Part shown: positions 1 through 10,828 of the stretch, in pieces | How positions within the stretch are numbered: the stretch's first letter is position 1 | How the letters are laid out: each line of letters opens with the position of its first letter | Assembly: GCF_001434135.1 (NCBI RefSeq) | Contig: NZ_AZEB01000008.1 | Location: forward strand, 53,589-117,588 | DNA length: 64,000 bases | Reading direction: 5' to 3' | DNA from: Lentilactobacillus kisonensis DSM 19906 = JCM 15041 | GTDB taxonomy: Bacteria; Bacillota; Bacilli; Lactobacillales; Lactobacillaceae | The notes under the pieces: model-generated | Databases searched by the model: none | Told to the model about the DNA's origin: nothing | Seen by the model: only the letters and a program-made list of their open reading frames with translations | Made by a program: the position numbers and the translations under genes

Positions 1-116
1 ACCCCAGCTTGAGCTAAGATTTTCTCAGAAGTGCTTGTACCGATACCAAATATATATGTTAATCCGATGACAATTCGCTTATCACGGGGTAAATCAATTC
101 CGGCAATACGAGCCAT
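1..116 (-). CDS. rpsM: 30S ribosomal protein S13, N-terminal part (cut by window edge)
   Basis: The reverse strand from the ATG at 116 reads [14 protein letters not shown] and continues to the window edge, the characteristic S13 N-terminus. S13 sits in the head of the small subunit and contacts the large subunit and P-site tRNA. About 38 residues are visible; the rest lies outside. It follows rpmJ in the same direction by 24 nt with an AGGAGG-type site, as in the standard spc-alpha junction of Firmicutes. Confidence 0.95.
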   Translation of the reverse strand, partial: MARIAGIDLPRDKRIVIGLTYIFGIGTSTSEKILAQAG

Positions 117-140
117 TGAGCATACACCTCCTGTTTACGT

Positions 141-260
141 TTATTTACCTTGGCGTTGTTTATGCTTCGGGTTTGCTGAGCAAATAATCATTACTCGGCC
201 TTTTCGCTTAATTACTTTACAATGTTCACACATTGGTTTTACTGATGGTCGTACTTTCAT
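141..260 (-). CDS. rpmJ: 50S ribosomal protein L36
   Basis: A 39-residue frame starts [15 protein letters not shown] and ends KHKQRQGK. It carries the CxxC...C...H zinc ribbon (Cys11, Cys14, Cys27, His32), so this is the zinc-binding C+ form. L36 is the smallest large-subunit protein. The start is the ATG at 260 with an upstream AGGAGG. It lies between infA and rpsM, its usual place. Confidence 0.97.
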   Translation of the reverse strand: MKVRPSVKPMCEHCKVIKRKGRVMIICSANPKHKQRQGK

Positions 261-295
261 TTTTAATCCTCCTCGAAAAATGATGAAGACAAGAA

Positions 296-514
296 TTACT
301 TAAACCGATAAGTAATTCTACCCTTACTCAAATCGTAAGGAGACATCTCAACAGTAACTTTGTCACCAGGAAGAATTCGAATGTAATGCATTCGGATCTT
401 TCCTGAGACATGAGCTAAAATTTCATGTCCGTTTTCAAGTTCGACACGAAACATTGCATTAGGCAATGTTTCAACCACTTTTCCTTCAACTTCAATAACA
501 TTATCTTTAGCCAC
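296..514 (-). CDS. infA: Translation initiation factor IF-1
   Basis: The product is 72 residues, the usual IF-1 length, forming one S1-type OB fold ([13 protein letters not shown]...[25 protein letters not shown]). It binds the ribosomal A site during initiation. An AGGTG site precedes the ATG. Unlike Bacillus, no map gene separates it from adk, which is typical of lactobacilli. The 124-nt gap before it contains only AT-rich sequence in which I could not place a convincing promoter. Confidence 0.97.
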   Translation of the reverse strand: MAKDNVIEVEGKVVETLPNAMFRVELENGHEILAHVSGKIRMHYIRILPGDKVTVEMSPYDLSKGRITYRFK

Positions 515-638
515 TCAATAACACCTCCAATGTTAAATTTAGATTGAATTAAATAATTTAACTTGACAAACCTTTGATAGTCTACCACATCCATCTTATT
601 TCATCAATCTAATAGTCTCAACACCTTACGAATAGCTA

Positions 639-1295
639 TTAAAGTGAGCTAAGAATTTGATCTACTTTTTGCCAAACTTCATCAATAGATTGACTACCAT
701 CGACATTAAACAATAAGTTACGATCCTTGTAATAAGAAATCAGTGGGGTATTCATCTTGATATTAACTTTAAGTCGGGTCTTAACGGCCTCGGGCTTATC
801 ATCTTCACGTTGATAAAATTCATGACCGCCACAAACATCACAAGTCCCTGGAACTTTTGGCATGTGATACAACTTATGATAAGTAGCACCACACTTTTTA
901 CAAATGAACCGACCAGTTAACCGATCAGTCAACAGTTTAGGATCAACATCAATGTTAATCACTGCAGACAATGGCTTATTAAGATCTTCCGTCATCTGTG
1001 CTAAGGCATCCGCTTGCTCTAAAGTTCGCGGATAACCGTCTAATAGAAATCCTGGCTTCGTATCATCCTCAGCCAATCGTTCCTTAACGATCCCATTCGT
1101 TACTTCATCAGGAACCAAATTACCCTTATCTGTATATTCCTTAGCTTTTAATCCAAGAGCGGTCTCATTAGAAATCGCTTCTCGAAACATGTCGCCAGTT
1201 GAAATATGGGGAATTTGGTATTTATCAACAATATATTGAGCCTGAGTTCCCTTACCGGCTCCTGGCAATCCCATCAAAATTAAATTCAATGACAT
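639..1295 (-). CDS. adk: Adenylate kinase, zinc-containing long form
   Basis: Catalyses AMP + ATP = 2 ADP in the cytoplasm. The 218-residue protein has the P-loop GLPGAGKGT (residues 9-17), the AMP-binding DGYPRT (86-91) and a LID with four cysteines (C132, C135, C152, C155), the structural zinc site of Gram-positive enzymes. It follows secY by 37 nt in the spc operon, with AAGGAGG before the ATG. Confidence 0.97.
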   Translation of the reverse strand: MSLNLILMGLPGAGKGTQAQYIVDKYQIPHISTGDMFREAISNETALGLKAKEYTDKGNLVPDEVTNGIVKERLAEDDTKPGFLLDGYPRTLEQADALAQMTEDLNKPLSAVINIDVDPKLLTDRLTGRFICKKCGATYHKLYHMPKVPGTCDVCGGHEFYQREDDKPEAVKTRLKVNIKMNTPLISYYKDRNLLFNVDGSQSIDEVWQKVDQILSSL

Positions 1296-1332
1296 CTAAC
1301 AATTCCTCCTTGCTGTATACAATCTTTAATTA

Positions 1333-2649
1333 CTATTCATCAGTTGGTCGGGGACCATGGATAAAGCCAACATACTCACGCTTCATCATCAAACCACGAA
1401 TTTGACGAATTGTTTCGATTGCAACACCAACAACGATTAGTAAACTAGTTCCACCAAGTCCAATTGATTCATCCAAGTTCCATAAATTTTGTGCAATTAA
1501 TGGAATTAACGAAATAACTCCTAGGAATAAAGCACCAACGGTACTCAATTTCATCAAAAGAGTTGAAACATAGGATTGGGTTTCATGCCCTGGCCAAACA
1601 CCAGGAATATAACTTCCTTGCTTCTGTAAGTTCTCAGAAAGTTTCTCTGGGTTAACCTGAACAAACGCATAGAAGAATGTAAACATGATAATCAAAATGG
1701 TATAGAACGCTGCTCCAGTTGGTGTCTGCATATTAAACACATTATTTAATATTTGGAACCAAGTAGCAGTTGAATAGTTATTTGTAAATGCCATCAAAAT
1801 GGTTTGGGGAGTTGCAATAAAGGAACTAGCAAAGATAACTGGAATAACACCAGCAACGTTAACCTTTAATGGTAGGTAACTGCTGTCAGGTGATCCTGAT
1901 ACCCTTCGTGTGTATTGAATTGGCACTCGCCGTTCGGCCTGTTGTACCCAGGTCACAAACGTAACAATTGCTAAAACAATGATCAGAAGTGCAATTGCAA
2001 ATAAAATTGGTTGCCATAAATCAGAACCAGTTACCCCAACAAAGTACTGTTGCCACAATGATTGCAAACCAACAGGGATTCTAGCGACAATCCCGGCGAA
2101 AATGATCATGGAAATTCCATTTCCAATCCCTCGCTCGGTAATCATGTCACCCATCCAAGTGGTCAGCATTGTTCCACCAGTCAAGATCAATCCGATAATA
2201 ACAAATGTTTTGATGCTGGGGTTGTTAACTAGGTTTAAACTACTCAACTGGTTAAAACCAGCCGTAATTCCAACAGATTGGAAGAAAGCCAGAATAACAG
2301 TCAGGTAACGGGTGTGTTGGTTTAATTTCCGACGACCAACTTCACCTTGCTTACCCCATTCAACATACCGCGGAACAATATCCATCTGCAGTAATTGGAT
2401 AATGATTTGTGCAGTGATGTAAGGAGATACTCCCATCGCAAAGATCGAATAGTTTGTAAGTCCACCACCACTAAATGTATTCAGAATGCTAACTAGTCCT
2501 GATGAAGCGACTGATTGAAGTGCCTTCGCGTTAATACCGGGAACCGTTATGTACGCTCCCAATCGGAATATCACTAAAACAAAGAGCGTAAATAAGATTT
2601 TATTCCGAATTTCTTTAACCTTGAATGCACCTGCCAAAGTCGAGAGCAT
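1333..2649 (-). CDS. secY: Preprotein translocase channel subunit SecY
   Basis: Forms the membrane channel of the Sec translocon with SecE and SecG. The 438-residue product has about ten hydrophobic segments and the SecY signatures in its N-terminal third (FRLGAYITVPGI; plug-like region with GGGLTNYSIFAMGVSPYITAQII). Its ATG overlaps the rplO stop codon (TAATG), implying translational coupling. Family length and context are normal. Confidence 0.97.
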   Translation of the reverse strand: MLSTLAGAFKVKEIRNKILFTLFVLVIFRLGAYITVPGINAKALQSVASSGLVSILNTFSGGGLTNYSIFAMGVSPYITAQIIIQLLQMDIVPRYVEWGKQGEVGRRKLNQHTRYLTVILAFFQSVGITAGFNQLSSLNLVNNPSIKTFVIIGLILTGGTMLTTWMGDMITERGIGNGISMIIFAGIVARIPVGLQSLWQQYFVGVTGSDLWQPILFAIALLIIVLAIVTFVTWVQQAERRVPIQYTRRVSGSPDSSYLPLKVNVAGVIPVIFASSFIATPQTILMAFTNNYSTATWFQILNNVFNMQTPTGAAFYTILIIMFTFFYAFVQVNPEKLSENLQKQGSYIPGVWPGHETQSYVSTLLMKLSTVGALFLGVISLIPLIAQNLWNLDESIGLGGTSLLIVVGVAIETIRQIRGLMMKREYVGFIHGPRPTDE

Positions 2650-3083
2650 TAAACCACCTCGATTTTACCGCCCGCATTTTCAATAACGGATTGTGCAGCT
2701 TTTGAAAACTTATTAGCCTTAACGGTTAATTTCTTAGTAAGTTCACCATTACCAAGAATCTTAATACCAGCCTTGGTGTTTTTTACGATTCCAGAAGTTT
2801 GAAGTAATTCAGGTGTTACTTCAGTACCATCATCGAAAGTCTCAAGTTTAGCAACGTTAACCACAGCATATTCTTTACGGTTAATGTTGTTAAATCCACG
2901 TTTAGGTGTTCGACGGTACAATGGCATTTGGCCACCTTCGAATCCTACACGAGTCTTTCCACGTGCTTTTTGTCCCTTTTGACCACGACCAGCAGTCTTA
3001 CCTTTACCTGCTGAACGGCCGCGACCCTTACGAGTACGTAATGAACGAGAACCTTCTGCAGCCTTCAATTCATGTAATTTCAT
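2649..3083 (-). CDS. rplO: 50S ribosomal protein L15
   Basis: The 144-residue product starts [12 protein letters not shown] and has the basic glycine-rich N-terminal extension ([22 protein letters not shown]) that threads into 23S rRNA, then the globular L15 domain. Ribosome assembly role is established for the family. An AAGGAGG site lies upstream, and the stop overlaps the secY start. Confidence 0.97.
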   Translation of the reverse strand: MKLHELKAAEGSRSLRTRKGRGRSAGKGKTAGRGQKGQKARGKTRVGFEGGQMPLYRRTPKRGFNNINRKEYAVVNVAKLETFDDGTEVTPELLQTSGIVKNTKAGIKILGNGELTKKLTVKANKFSKAAQSVIENAGGKIEVV

Positions 3084-3110
3084 GAAATTGGCACCTCCTT
3101 ACGAATTTAT

Positions 3111-3296
3111 TTAGTCTTTAATTTGTTCTACTTCAATTAAGTGAGCGATCTGAAATAATGCCCCACGAATAGATTCGTTATCTGGTTTGACAACGGTACT
3201 ATTAACTCGACCAAGGCCAAGTGCCTTCACAATTTTGCGTTGCTTTGGGAGGCGGTGAGTTACGCTACGTTTTAAAGTAATTTTTAATTGAGCCAT
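3111..3296 (-). CDS. rpmD: 50S ribosomal protein L30
   Basis: The 61-residue product ([19 protein letters not shown]...[10 protein letters not shown]) has the L30 fold and the typical short bacterial length. It is a peripheral large-subunit protein. It sits between rpsE and rplO with 14 and 27 nt gaps, as in other Firmicutes. Confidence 0.96.
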   Translation of the reverse strand: MAQLKITLKRSVTHRLPKQRKIVKALGLGRVNSTVVKPDNESIRGALFQIAHLIEVEQIKD

Positions 3297-3310
3297 TTAA
3301 AACACCCTCC

Positions 3311-3814
3311 TTATTCAGCTAAATGTTGGGTTGAAACACCACGTAAAGCTGAAACTTCTTCAGCACTCTTCAATTCAACCAAGCCTTGGAATGTTGCTCG
3401 GATAACGTTGATAGGAGTATTAGAACCCAATCGTTTACTAGTAACATCATCGACGCCAGCTAATTCCATAACGGAACGAACGGCACCACCAGCTGCAACT
3501 CCAGAACCTTCTTCAGCGGGCTTTAACATAATCCGGCCACCACCAAATGTTCCTAAAACTTCGTGAGGAATTGTTGTACCAACAATCGGAACCTCAATCA
3601 AGTTTTTACGAGCTGCTTCAACGGCTTTACGAATTGCTTCGGGAACTTCTTGTGCTTTACCAGTTCCAAAACCAACGTGACCGTGCTTGTCACCGACAAC
3701 TACCAAGGCGGCAAAACGAAGACGACGACCACCTTTAACAACTTTAGTGATCCGGTTGATAGATACAACGTTGTCTTCAAGCTCTAACTTTTCTGGATCA
3801 ATAAATTTCTTCAT
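3311..3814 (-). CDS. rpsE: 30S ribosomal protein S5
   Basis: The 167-residue product has the N-terminal double-stranded RNA-binding domain ([27 protein letters not shown]) and the C-terminal S5 domain ([20 protein letters not shown]). S5 works with S4 and S12 in decoding fidelity. It follows rplR by 20 nt with an AGGAGGAAT site. Confidence 0.97.
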   Translation of the reverse strand: MKKFIDPEKLELEDNVVSINRITKVVKGGRRLRFAALVVVGDKHGHVGFGTGKAQEVPEAIRKAVEAARKNLIEVPIVGTTIPHEVLGTFGGGRIMLKPAEEGSGVAAGGAVRSVMELAGVDDVTSKRLGSNTPINVIRATFQGLVELKSAEEVSALRGVSTQHLAE

Positions 3815-3834
3815 GTGCGGTTATTCCTCCTTTA

Positions 3835-4191
3835 TTAGAATTCTAGCCCATTTTCACGAGCTGCGTCTGCAAGAGCTTGAACACGACCATGGTACAAATA
3901 ACCACCACGATCGAAAACAACCTTTTTGATGTTCTTTTCGCTTGCACGTTGAGCTACTAATTTACCAACACCGGCTGCTTGTTCAGTCTTGTTTCCATCG
4001 CTGACTGCAGAATCTAGTGTTGAGGCACTAACAAGCGTTACACCCGCTACGTCATCAATTACTTGAGCGTAGATGTTCTTATTTGAACGAAAAACATTTA
4101 AGCGTGGGCACTCGGCAGTACCAGAAATTTTGTTGCGGACACGGTTATGACGACGTTTCCGACTCTTATTTTTATCTGGTTTAGAAATCAA
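3835..4191 (-). CDS. rplR: 50S ribosomal protein L18 (TTG start)
   Basis: The product carries the 5S rRNA-binding L18 domain ending [26 protein letters not shown]. The longer frame begins at a GTG (4200) that lies inside the ribosome binding site GAGGTGAC; the TTG at 4189-4191 is 5-6 nt downstream of that site and gives [14 protein letters not shown], the usual lactobacillar N-terminus and a 118-residue protein. I therefore choose the TTG. It follows rplF by 34 nt. Confidence 0.93.
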   Translation of the reverse strand: MISKPDKNKSRKRRHNRVRNKISGTAECPRLNVFRSNKNIYAQVIDDVAGVTLVSASTLDSAVSDGNKTEQAAGVGKLVAQRASEKNIKKVVFDRGGYLYHGRVQALADAARENGLEF

Positions 4192-4225
4192 AATAGTCAC
4201 CTCAAAATTTTATTAGGCCGGTATT

Positions 4226-4765
4226 TTACTTACCAGTCTTACCTTCCTTACGAATAATATGTTCGTTTTCATAACGAATTCCTTTACCTTTATATGGTTC
4301 AGGTGAACGAATTGCACGAACGGATGCAGCAAAGTCACCAACGTGTTGTTTGCTGATACCACTGATATGGATCGTGGTATTATCTGGAACATCCAATGTA
4401 ATGTCTTCTGGAACAGCCATTTCAACTGGGTTTGAATAACCAACGTTAAGCGTTAAAGTTTTACCTTTAAGCTGGGCACGGTATCCAACACCAACCAGTT
4501 TCAATGTCTTCTTAAAGCCATTAGTAACTCCCTCAACCATGTTGTTGAAGTTAGCTCGAGACGTCCCATGCAAAGCACGGACCTTATCGTTGTAATCGCC
4601 AATCGGCTCGAAGTTTACTTCGTTATCGGTAACGTTCATCTTAATCTGTGATGACATTTCACGACTCAAAGTACCCTTGGAACCTTTGACAGTTACAGTG
4701 TTACCATCTGTTTTAACCTCAACACCCTTAGGTAAAACAACTGTTTTATAACCAATTCGACTCAT
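4226..4765 (-). CDS. rplF: 50S ribosomal protein L6
   Basis: The 179-residue product starts [17 protein letters not shown] and has two tandem L6 domains, the second containing the signature [17 protein letters not shown] near the C-terminus. L6 lies near the factor-binding site of the large subunit. Length and position between rpsH and rplR are standard; an AGGTGTGA site precedes the ATG. Confidence 0.97.
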   Translation of the reverse strand: MSRIGYKTVVLPKGVEVKTDGNTVTVKGSKGTLSREMSSQIKMNVTDNEVNFEPIGDYNDKVRALHGTSRANFNNMVEGVTNGFKKTLKLVGVGYRAQLKGKTLTLNVGYSNPVEMAVPEDITLDVPDNTTIHISGISKQHVGDFAASVRAIRSPEPYKGKGIRYENEHIIRKEGKTGK

Positions 4766-4794
4766 CTATCACACCTCCAATTTTAATGAATTTA

Positions 4795-5193
4795 TTACCA
4801 AACGTATGCTAGCACTTCGCCGCCAATTTTTTGGGCACGTGCTTGCTTATCAGTAATCACACCATTTGATGTAGAAATAATTGCAATTCCTAGACCATTT
4901 AAAACCTTAGGAACAGCATCTGCTTTTACATATGAACGCAGACCTGGTTTTGAAATTCGCTTCAAACCAGTAATGACACGTTGCTTATCCTTTCCGTATT
5001 TCAGGAAAACGCGGATAACGCCTTGCTTGTCATCTTCGATATATTCAACATCGCGAACAAAACCCTCACGTTTGAGAATTTCAGCAATGTCTCGTTTGAT
5101 TTTTGATGCAGGAACTTCAACTGTTTCATGGTAAACCATGTTCGCATTACGAATACGAGTTAAAAAGTCTGCAATTGGATCAGTCATAGACAT
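4795..5193 (-). CDS. rpsH: 30S ribosomal protein S8
   Basis: The 132-residue product starts [18 protein letters not shown] and ends GEVLAYVW, with the S8 signature [21 protein letters not shown]8 binds the central domain of 16S rRNA and in many bacteria represses the spc operon; no repressor site was identified here. It follows rpsN by 26 nt. Confidence 0.97.
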   Translation of the reverse strand: MSMTDPIADFLTRIRNANMVYHETVEVPASKIKRDIAEILKREGFVRDVEYIEDDKQGVIRVFLKYGKDKQRVITGLKRISKPGLRSYVKADAVPKVLNGLGIAIISTSNGVITDKQARAQKIGGEVLAYVW

Positions 5194-5219
5194 CAGCGCA
5201 CAACCTCCTTTTTAATATA

Positions 5220-5405
5220 TTACCAACTAGCTTTCTTCATGCCGGGAATTTGACCTTTATGGGCAAGTTCACGAATGCAAAGACGGCATAAATGAAATTT
5301 CTTGTATACTGAACGAGGTCGTCCACAGCGTTCACAACGGGTATAATTCTGGGTTGAAAACTTTGCAGGGCGTTCACTTTTTACAATTAATGATTTTTTA
5401 GCCAA
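5220..5405 (-). CDS. rpsN: 30S ribosomal protein S14, zinc-binding type (RpsN1/type Z)
   Basis: The 61-residue product has CxxC-12-CxxC (C24, C27, C40, C43), the zinc ribbon of the short S14 form. Many Firmicutes keep a second zinc-free S14 elsewhere that replaces this one under zinc limitation; none is in the window. It lies between rplE and rpsH. Confidence 0.97.
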   Translation of the reverse strand: MAKKSLIVKSERPAKFSTQNYTRCERCGRPRSVYKKFHLCRLCIRELAHKGQIPGMKKASW

Positions 5406-5420
5406 TGTGAAACCTCCTCA

Positions 5421-5963
5421 TTATCTAGCAAATGGCATACCGAATTGAGCTAACAACTCATGTGACTCTTCATCGGTATTTGCTGTAGTTACGATTACAA
5501 TATCCATCCCTCGAACACGGTTGACATTATCATAATCAATTTCTGGGAAAATTAATTGTTCCCGAACACCCAATGTGTAATTTCCACGGCCATCAAAAGC
5601 TCGACTGCTTACACCATGGAAGTCACGAACACGTGGCAGGGAAACGTTAATTAACTTGTCCAAGAAGTCATACATCCGATCGCCTCGAAGTGTTACCTTC
5701 GCACCAATCGCATTACCTTCACGTAATCTGAATCCGGCAATTGACTTTTTAGCCTTTGTAATCAATGGCTTTTGACCAGAGATAAGGGCCAATTCAGAAA
5801 CAGCTTCATCCAAATTTTTAGCGTTAGTAACTGCATCACCAACACCCATGTTCAAAACGATCTTATCGATCTGTGGGGCTTGCATCACTGATTTATAGCT
5901 AAATTTTTCCATCATATGTGGGGTAATTTCGCTATTGAATTTTTCTCGTAAACGACTTGACAT
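5421..5963 (-). CDS. rplE: 50S ribosomal protein L5
   Basis: The 180-residue product binds 5S rRNA and the P-site tRNA elbow. It shows the L5 signatures [18 protein letters not shown] (N-terminal) and [11 protein letters not shown] (centre), and ends MPFAR. It follows rplX with a GGAGGAAC site and precedes rpsN by 15 nt. Confidence 0.97.
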   Translation of the reverse strand: MSSRLREKFNSEITPHMMEKFSYKSVMQAPQIDKIVLNMGVGDAVTNAKNLDEAVSELALISGQKPLITKAKKSIAGFRLREGNAIGAKVTLRGDRMYDFLDKLINVSLPRVRDFHGVSSRAFDGRGNYTLGVREQLIFPEIDYDNVNRVRGMDIVIVTTANTDEESHELLAQFGMPFAR

Positions 5964-5992
5964 TTAAAAGGGTTCCTCCTTTCGCTATGGGT

Positions 5993-6301
5993 TTAATCGA
6001 TCGCTTTTTGCGATTTCTTTGAGTAACGTACTTTTTTACCATCCTCAACTTTAATACCAATACGAGTTGGTTCGTTGGTTGATGGGTCAATTAGCATAAC
6101 ATTTGAAACGTGGATTGGGGCTTCTGCATCAACAATACCACCCTGTGGGTTTGTAGAAGAAGCTTTGGTATGTTTTTTAACTTTGTTGATACCTTCAACA
6201 ATCACACGATCTTTTGAAGCGATAGTCTTTGTAACTGTCCCTTCCTTACCCTTGTCCTTACCACTAATAACACGGACTTTGTCACCAGTTTTAATGAACA
6301 T
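5993..6301 (-). CDS. rplX: 50S ribosomal protein L24
   Basis: The 102-residue product has an N-terminal KOW motif ([19 protein letters not shown]) and the L24 core. L24 initiates large-subunit assembly by binding the 5' region of 23S rRNA. AAGGAGG precedes the ATG. It lies between rplN and rplE. Confidence 0.96.
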   Translation of the reverse strand: MFIKTGDKVRVISGKDKGKEGTVTKTIASKDRVIVEGINKVKKHTKASSTNPQGGIVDAEAPIHVSNVMLIDPSTNEPTRIGIKVEDGKKVRYSKKSQKAID

Positions 6302-6331
6302 CTACGGCACCTCCTTATATCCTGGTTGTGA

Positions 6332-6700
6332 TTAAAGTACTTCTGGGGCTAATGAAACAATCTTCATGAAGTTGTTATCACGTAATTCACGAGCAACCGG
6401 GCCAAAGATACGAGTGCCTTGGGGACTCTTGTCATCACGAATCAAAACAGCAGCATTTTCATCAAAACGGATGTATGAACCATCTGTACGGCGAGTAACT
6501 GACTTAGTACGCACGATAACTGCCTTAACGACATCACCCTTTTTGACAACGCCACCTGGTGTTGCTTGTTTTACAGTAGCAACGATAGTATCGCCGATTC
6601 CGGCATACCTTCTTGTTGAGCCACCTAAAACTTTAATAGTAAGCAATTCTCTTGCACCTGAGTTGTCGGCAACTTTTAATCGACTTTCTTGTTGAATCAC
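6332..6700 (-). CDS. rplN: 50S ribosomal protein L14
   Basis: The 122-residue product starts [20 protein letters not shown] and is full length. L14 forms part of an intersubunit bridge and is the docking site of the silencing factor RsfS. It lies between rpsQ and rplX with a GGGAGG-type site. Confidence 0.97.
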   Translation of the reverse strand: MIQQESRLKVADNSGARELLTIKVLGGSTRRYAGIGDTIVATVKQATPGGVVKKGDVVKAVIVRTKSVTRRTDGSYIRFDENAAVLIRDDKSPQGTRIFGPVARELRDNNFMKIVSLAPEVL

Positions 6701-6750
6701 AGGTATATCCTCCCTTCATCGTTAAAATAGAATACGATAATTAATTTAAG

Positions 6751-7017
6751 TTAAATGATAACCGCTTTTTCAACAATTTTGATCAAACGGAAACGTTTCG
6801 TCTTTGACAATGGACGAGTTTCCATAATCTGAACTGTATCGCCGATTTTAGCTTCATTATTTTCATCATGAGCAGTGAATTTCTTTGAGTAACGAACACG
6901 CTTGCCGTATCGTGGGTGAGTCTTGTAAGTTGAAACTTCGACGGTGATGGTCTTGTTACTCTTGTCAGAAACAACACGTCCCTGATAAACTTTACGCTCG
7001 TTGCGTTCTTCAGCCAT
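6751..7017 (-). CDS. rpsQ: 30S ribosomal protein S17
   Basis: The 88-residue product has the S17 OB fold with the signature [21 protein letters not shown] near the C-terminus. It is a primary 16S rRNA-binding protein. It lies 24 nt downstream of rpmC with a GGGAGG site. Confidence 0.96.
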   Translation of the reverse strand: MAEERNERKVYQGRVVSDKSNKTITVEVSTYKTHPRYGKRVRYSKKFTAHDENNEAKIGDTVQIMETRPLSKTKRFRLIKIVEKAVII

Positions 7018-7041
7018 TAATTATACCTCCCTTATCGTATT

Positions 7042-7248
7042 CTACTTATTTAATTCTTGTTGACGAAGTGCAGTCTTAATACGCGCAATATTCTTACGAA
7101 CTTGCTTCAATCGCGCAGTGTTTTCCAATTGACCAGTGGCTAATTGGAAACGAAGATTGAACAATTCATCTTTGTAATCTTTTTCTTTATCAATCATTTG
7201 AGCAGTGGTTAACTTACTAATATCTTTAGCCTTCATTTGATTCGCCAC
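7042..7248 (-). CDS. rpmC: 50S ribosomal protein L29
   Basis: The 68-residue, mostly helical product contains the L29 signature ([32 protein letters not shown]). L29 lies near the peptide exit and contacts trigger factor and SRP. Its first 23 nt overlap the end of rplP, suggesting translational coupling. Confidence 0.95.
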   Translation of the reverse strand: MANQMKAKDISKLTTAQMIDKEKDYKDELFNLRFQLATGQLENTARLKQVRKNIARIKTALRQQELNK

Positions 7249-7660
7249 CTACTTCCTCACGTTCTATGATCTTTGTACGAACGGGAAGCTTGTTTGATGC
7301 AAGACGTAATGCTTCATGAGCAGTTGCTTTATCAACGCCGCCAATTTCAAACAATACTTTACCACGCTTAACTGGTGATACCCAGCCAGCTGGTGTTCCT
7401 TTACCATTACCCATTCGAACGCCGACACCTTTTTCAGTATATGACTTGTGAGGGAAAATCTTAATCCAAACTCTTCCTCCACGCTTCATATGACGAGTCA
7501 TCGCCACACGACATGCTTCGATTTGACGGTTGGTGATCCAATGTGAATCAAGTGATTGCAAACCATAATCACCAAATGTAACCGTCTTGCCACCTTTGGC
7601 TGAACCACGAAGCTTGCCACGATGTTCACGACGATGCTTGACACGTTTAGGTACTAACAT
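7226..7660 (-). CDS. rplP: 50S ribosomal protein L16
   Basis: The 144-residue product starts [19 protein letters not shown] and has the L16 signature [25 protein letters not shown]16 organises the A-site region of the peptidyl transferase centre. The start is 2 nt downstream of the rpsC stop, and its 3' end overlaps rpmC. Confidence 0.97.
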   Translation of the reverse strand: MLVPKRVKHRREHRGKLRGSAKGGKTVTFGDYGLQSLDSHWITNRQIEACRVAMTRHMKRGGRVWIKIFPHKSYTEKGVGVRMGNGKGTPAGWVSPVKRGKVLFEIGGVDKATAHEALRLASNKLPVRTKIIEREEVGGESNEG

Positions 7661-7662
7661 GT

Positions 7663-8328
7663 TTATTTCCCTCCTTTATCAGCTTTACTGTTCTTTGGCT
7701 TTTCAGGGAGAATCTCACCACGATAGATCCAAGTCTTTACACCAATGGAACCATAGGTAGTAAAAGCTTCAACCCATGAGTAGTCGATATCTGCTCGTAA
7801 AGTATGCAATGGAACAGTTCCATCAGAATAGCTTTCAACCCGAGCCATATCAGCACCGTTAAGACGACCAGAAACCTGGGTCTTGATACCTTGAGCTCCA
7901 GCCCGCATTGTCCGCTGCATAGATTGACGCATTGCCCGACGGAATGCAACACGGCCTTCCAATTGACGAGCGATGTTTTCACCAACTAATTTAGCATCCA
8001 AATCAGGCTTCTTGATTTCAATGATGTTGATATGAACCCGCTTGCCAGTTAAGTTGTTAAGTTCCTTACGGAGATTCTCTACTTCTGATCCACCCTTACC
8101 AATAACCATTCCTGGCTTAGCAGTGTGAATTGAAACATTAACGCGATTTGCGGCACGTTCAATTTCAACAGTAGAAACTGACGCGCTAGCAAGACGCTTC
8201 TCTATATATTTACGAATTTGTAAATCTTCACGCAAATATGCAGCATAATTCTTACCTGCATACCATTTTGCTTCCCAGTCGCGAATGATTCCAACTCGTA
8301 AACCATTAGGATTTACCTTATTACCCAC
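7663..8328 (-). CDS. rpsC: 30S ribosomal protein S3
   Basis: The 221-residue product has an N-terminal KH type-2 domain with [14 protein letters not shown] and the C-terminal S3 domain (GIKVQVSGRL-like region [17 protein letters not shown]). S3 lines the mRNA entry tunnel. It lies 3 nt from rplV on one side and 2 nt from rplP on the other. Confidence 0.97.
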   Translation of the reverse strand: MGNKVNPNGLRVGIIRDWEAKWYAGKNYAAYLREDLQIRKYIEKRLASASVSTVEIERAANRVNVSIHTAKPGMVIGKGGSEVENLRKELNNLTGKRVHINIIEIKKPDLDAKLVGENIARQLEGRVAFRRAMRQSMQRTMRAGAQGIKTQVSGRLNGADMARVESYSDGTVPLHTLRADIDYSWVEAFTTYGSIGVKTWIYRGEILPEKPKNSKADKGGK

Positions 8329-8331
8329 GCG

Positions 8332-8688
8332 TTACCCCTCCTCTTTTTCAGATACAACGATTGTAATATGACTAGTGCGCTTATTAATTGGTGATGCAGA
8401 ACCCTTGGCACGTGGACGGAACCGCTTAAGAGTTGCACCTTCGTTAACGAAGGCTTCACTAATGAATAAGTTCTCGCTATCTAAATCAAAATTGTTTTCT
8501 GCATTAGCAACAGCAGACTTAAGTACTTTTGAAACTACTGGAGAAGCACCGCGTGGTGTGAAATCTAAAATTGCGGCGGCTTCGGCAACGCTCTTGCCTC
8601 TGATAAGATCAACTACAAGACGGACCTTTCGTGCGGCAATGCGAACAGTTTTAGCAGTTGCTTTTGCTGATGTAACTTGTTCAGCCAT
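8332..8688 (-). CDS. rplV: 50S ribosomal protein L22
   Basis: The 118-residue product ends in the L22 signature [24 protein letters not shown], whose beta-hairpin lines the nascent peptide exit tunnel. Length is normal. It is spaced 18 nt from rpsS and 3 nt from rpsC in the S10 operon; AAGGAGG precedes the ATG. Confidence 0.97.
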   Translation of the reverse strand: MAEQVTSAKATAKTVRIAARKVRLVVDLIRGKSVAEAAAILDFTPRGASPVVSKVLKSAVANAENNFDLDSENLFISEAFVNEGATLKRFRPRAKGSASPINKRTSHITIVVSEKEEG

Positions 8689-8706
8689 TTGTTATCCTCC
8701 TTGCTT

Positions 8707-8982
8707 TTAAACAGTCTTCTTATCGTCAGTATTATGACCATGGAAAGTACGGGTTGGAACAAATTCTCCAAGCTTATGGCCTACCATGTCTTCTTGAACG
8801 TACACTGGGACGTGTTTCCGTCCATCATAAACAGCAAATGTGTACCCAATGAAGCTTGGAAAAATCGTTGAACGACGTGACCAAGTCTTGATAACAGACT
8901 TTTTGTCTTGATCTTTTTGAGCATCTACTTTTTTAAGTAAGTACTCATCGGCAAATGGTCCTTTTTTCAAACTACGACTCAT
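8707..8982 (-). CDS. rpsS: 30S ribosomal protein S19
   Basis: The frame extends further upstream, but its first residues (MYRGGCK) cover the ribosome binding site AGGAGG. The ATG at 8982, 7 nt downstream of that site, gives the usual S19 N-terminus [10 protein letters not shown] and 91 residues. The signature [22 protein letters not shown] segment ([20 protein letters not shown]) is present. S19 sits in the small-subunit head with S13. Confidence 0.97.
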   Translation of the reverse strand: MSRSLKKGPFADEYLLKKVDAQKDQDKKSVIKTWSRRSTIFPSFIGYTFAVYDGRKHVPVYVQEDMVGHKLGEFVPTRTFHGHNTDDKKTV

Positions 8983-9029
8983 TTTGCAACCTCCTCTGTA
9001 CAAGTATTCTTTCTTATTAAGTAATTAAA

Positions 9030-9869
9030 TTACATCTTTGAACCCTTGCGGCGACGTACAATAAACTTGTTTGAACGAGCCTTCTTAGAACGGGTCTTCT
9101 TACCAACGGTCTTCTTACCCCATGGAGATAATGGTGATGGGAGACCAACTGGTGCTTTACCTTCACCACCACCATGGGGGTGATCGTTAGGGTTCATTAC
9201 AGATCCACGAACATGAGGACGTTGACCCTTGTAACGTGTTCGGCCAGCTTTACCAACATTAATTAATTCGTGTTCTTCGTTTCCAACAGAACCAATAGAA
9301 GCCCGGTTTGTGCTAAGAACTAAACGAACTTCGCCTGAAGAAAGACGAACCAATGAATATTTGCCATCTCGACCAAGTAACTGTGCGGATGCACCTGCTG
9401 AACGAGCAAGTTGACCACCCTTACCAGGCTTGATTTCAATGTTATGAATGATTGATCCAACTGGAATGTTGGAAAGTGGCAAAGCGTTACCAGCCTTGAT
9501 ATCTGCCTCAGGACCAGATTGAACTTTATCACCGACTTTCAATCCCTTTGGTGCAATAATGTATGATTTAATCCCATCTTCATAAACTAATAAAGCAATA
9601 TTAGCAGTCCGGTTAGGATCATATTCAATCGCTTTAACAGTTGCTTCAACATTATCTTTGATACGTTTGAAATCAATAACTCGATATTGATTCTTGTTTC
9701 CGCCACCACGATGACGAACAGTCATTCGACCGTAGTTATTACGACCAGCTGTTTTGCTTTTTGATTCAAGTAAGGACTTCTCTGGCTTAGTCTTAGTAAT
9801 GCCACTGTAGTCCAAACTCGTCATATTACGTCGACCGTTACTGGTTGGCTTATATGTTTTAATGGCCAC
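9030..9869 (-). CDS. rplB: 50S ribosomal protein L2
   Basis: The 279-residue product has the L2 N-terminal OB-like domain, the KOW-like C-terminal domain and the signature [18 protein letters not shown] (His-rich, near the peptidyl transferase centre). The C-terminus is strongly basic. It lies between rplW and rpsS. Confidence 0.98.
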   Translation of the reverse strand: MAIKTYKPTSNGRRNMTSLDYSGITKTKPEKSLLESKSKTAGRNNYGRMTVRHRGGGNKNQYRVIDFKRIKDNVEATVKAIEYDPNRTANIALLVYEDGIKSYIIAPKGLKVGDKVQSGPEADIKAGNALPLSNIPVGSIIHNIEIKPGKGGQLARSAGASAQLLGRDGKYSLVRLSSGEVRLVLSTNRASIGSVGNEEHELINVGKAGRTRYKGQRPHVRGSVMNPNDHPHGGGEGKAPVGLPSPLSPWGKKTVGKKTRSKKARSNKFIVRRRKGSKM

Positions 9870-9900
9870 AACGTTTCCCTCCTAGTTTTAAGATTATAAA

Positions 9901-10188
9901 TTATTCTTCGCTGAATAATTCGATTTCTTTTGAATCTTCAGACAAGGTAACAATGGCCTTACGACGTTTCCGAGTATAACCAGCATATCTACCTTGACGC
10001 TTTAACTTACCTCTAACGTTCATGATGTTTACTTTGACAACTTTAACATCGAAAATGTCTTCGACAGCCTTCTTGACTTGTGTTTTAGTTGCTCGTAAAT
10101 CAACATCGAATGTGTATGTTTTGTTGTCCATCTTACTAGTTGTTTCTTCAGTAATGACTGGACGTAAAATAATATCGCGTGATTCCAT
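9901..10188 (-). CDS. rplW: 50S ribosomal protein L23
   Basis: The 95-residue product starts [20 protein letters not shown] and is of usual length. L23 is the main docking site for trigger factor and SRP at the tunnel exit. Its ATG overlaps the last base of the rplD stop codon, a sign of coupled translation. Confidence 0.97.
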   Translation of the reverse strand: MESRDIILRPVITEETTSKMDNKTYTFDVDLRATKTQVKKAVEDIFDVKVVKVNIMNVRGKLKRQGRYAGYTRKRRKAIVTLSEDSKEIELFSEE

Positions 10189-10811
10189 TATGCGAGCACC
10201 TCCTCTACTTGAGAAAGAGCAGCTTTTGTAATGATAACTTTGTCATGATCAGCAACATCCAATGTGTTGATTCCCTTTGCAGAAACAACTTTTACATTTT
10301 CCAAGTTACGTGCTGATAACAATGCTTTTTCGTTGTCATCTTCCAAAACTACTAATGTCTTAGTTGAAACATTCAATTTGTCTAACATTTCAGCAAATTC
10401 TTTAGTCTTAGGTGTGTCAAATGCCAAGGCATCAACAACAACCAACTTATCATCTGAAACCTTTTCAGATAATACTGACTTCAATGCCAATCGTGAAACT
10501 TTCTTAGGCAAATGATATGAGTATGAACGAGGAGTTGGTCCGAAGACAATTCCACCGCCACGCCATTGAGGTGAACGAATAGAGCCTTGTCGAGCTCTAC
10601 CAGTACCCTTTTGACGCCAAGGCTTCTTGCCACCGCCGCGTACAGCAGAACGGTTCTTTACTGAATGGGTTCCTTGGCGTAAAGAAGCGCGTTGCATCAG
10701 GATTGCGTCGAACACAACGTGATTATTGGGTTCAACCCCAAAAATACCATCGTTAAGTGCAACAGTCCCATTTTTACTTCCATCTTGTTTGTATAATGCT
10801 ACGTCAGTCAT
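10188..10811 (-). CDS. rplD: 50S ribosomal protein L4
   Basis: The 207-residue product has the L4 loop motif ([26 protein letters not shown]), which reaches the exit tunnel. L4 also represses the S10 operon in enterobacteria; the Firmicute leader here was not resolved. It is spaced 17 nt from rplC. Confidence 0.97.
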   Translation of the reverse strand: MTDVALYKQDGSKNGTVALNDGIFGVEPNNHVVFDAILMQRASLRQGTHSVKNRSAVRGGGKKPWRQKGTGRARQGSIRSPQWRGGGIVFGPTPRSYSYHLPKKVSRLALKSVLSEKVSDDKLVVVDALAFDTPKTKEFAEMLDKLNVSTKTLVVLEDDNEKALLSARNLENVKVVSAKGINTLDVADHDKVIITKAALSQVEEVLA

Positions 10812-10828
10812 CTATGGTTGCCTCCTTT

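Noticed and set aside
4192..4200. GTG start for rplR giving three more residues
   Set aside because: The GTG is part of the ribosome binding site GAGGTGAC; the TTG downstream gives the family N-terminus.
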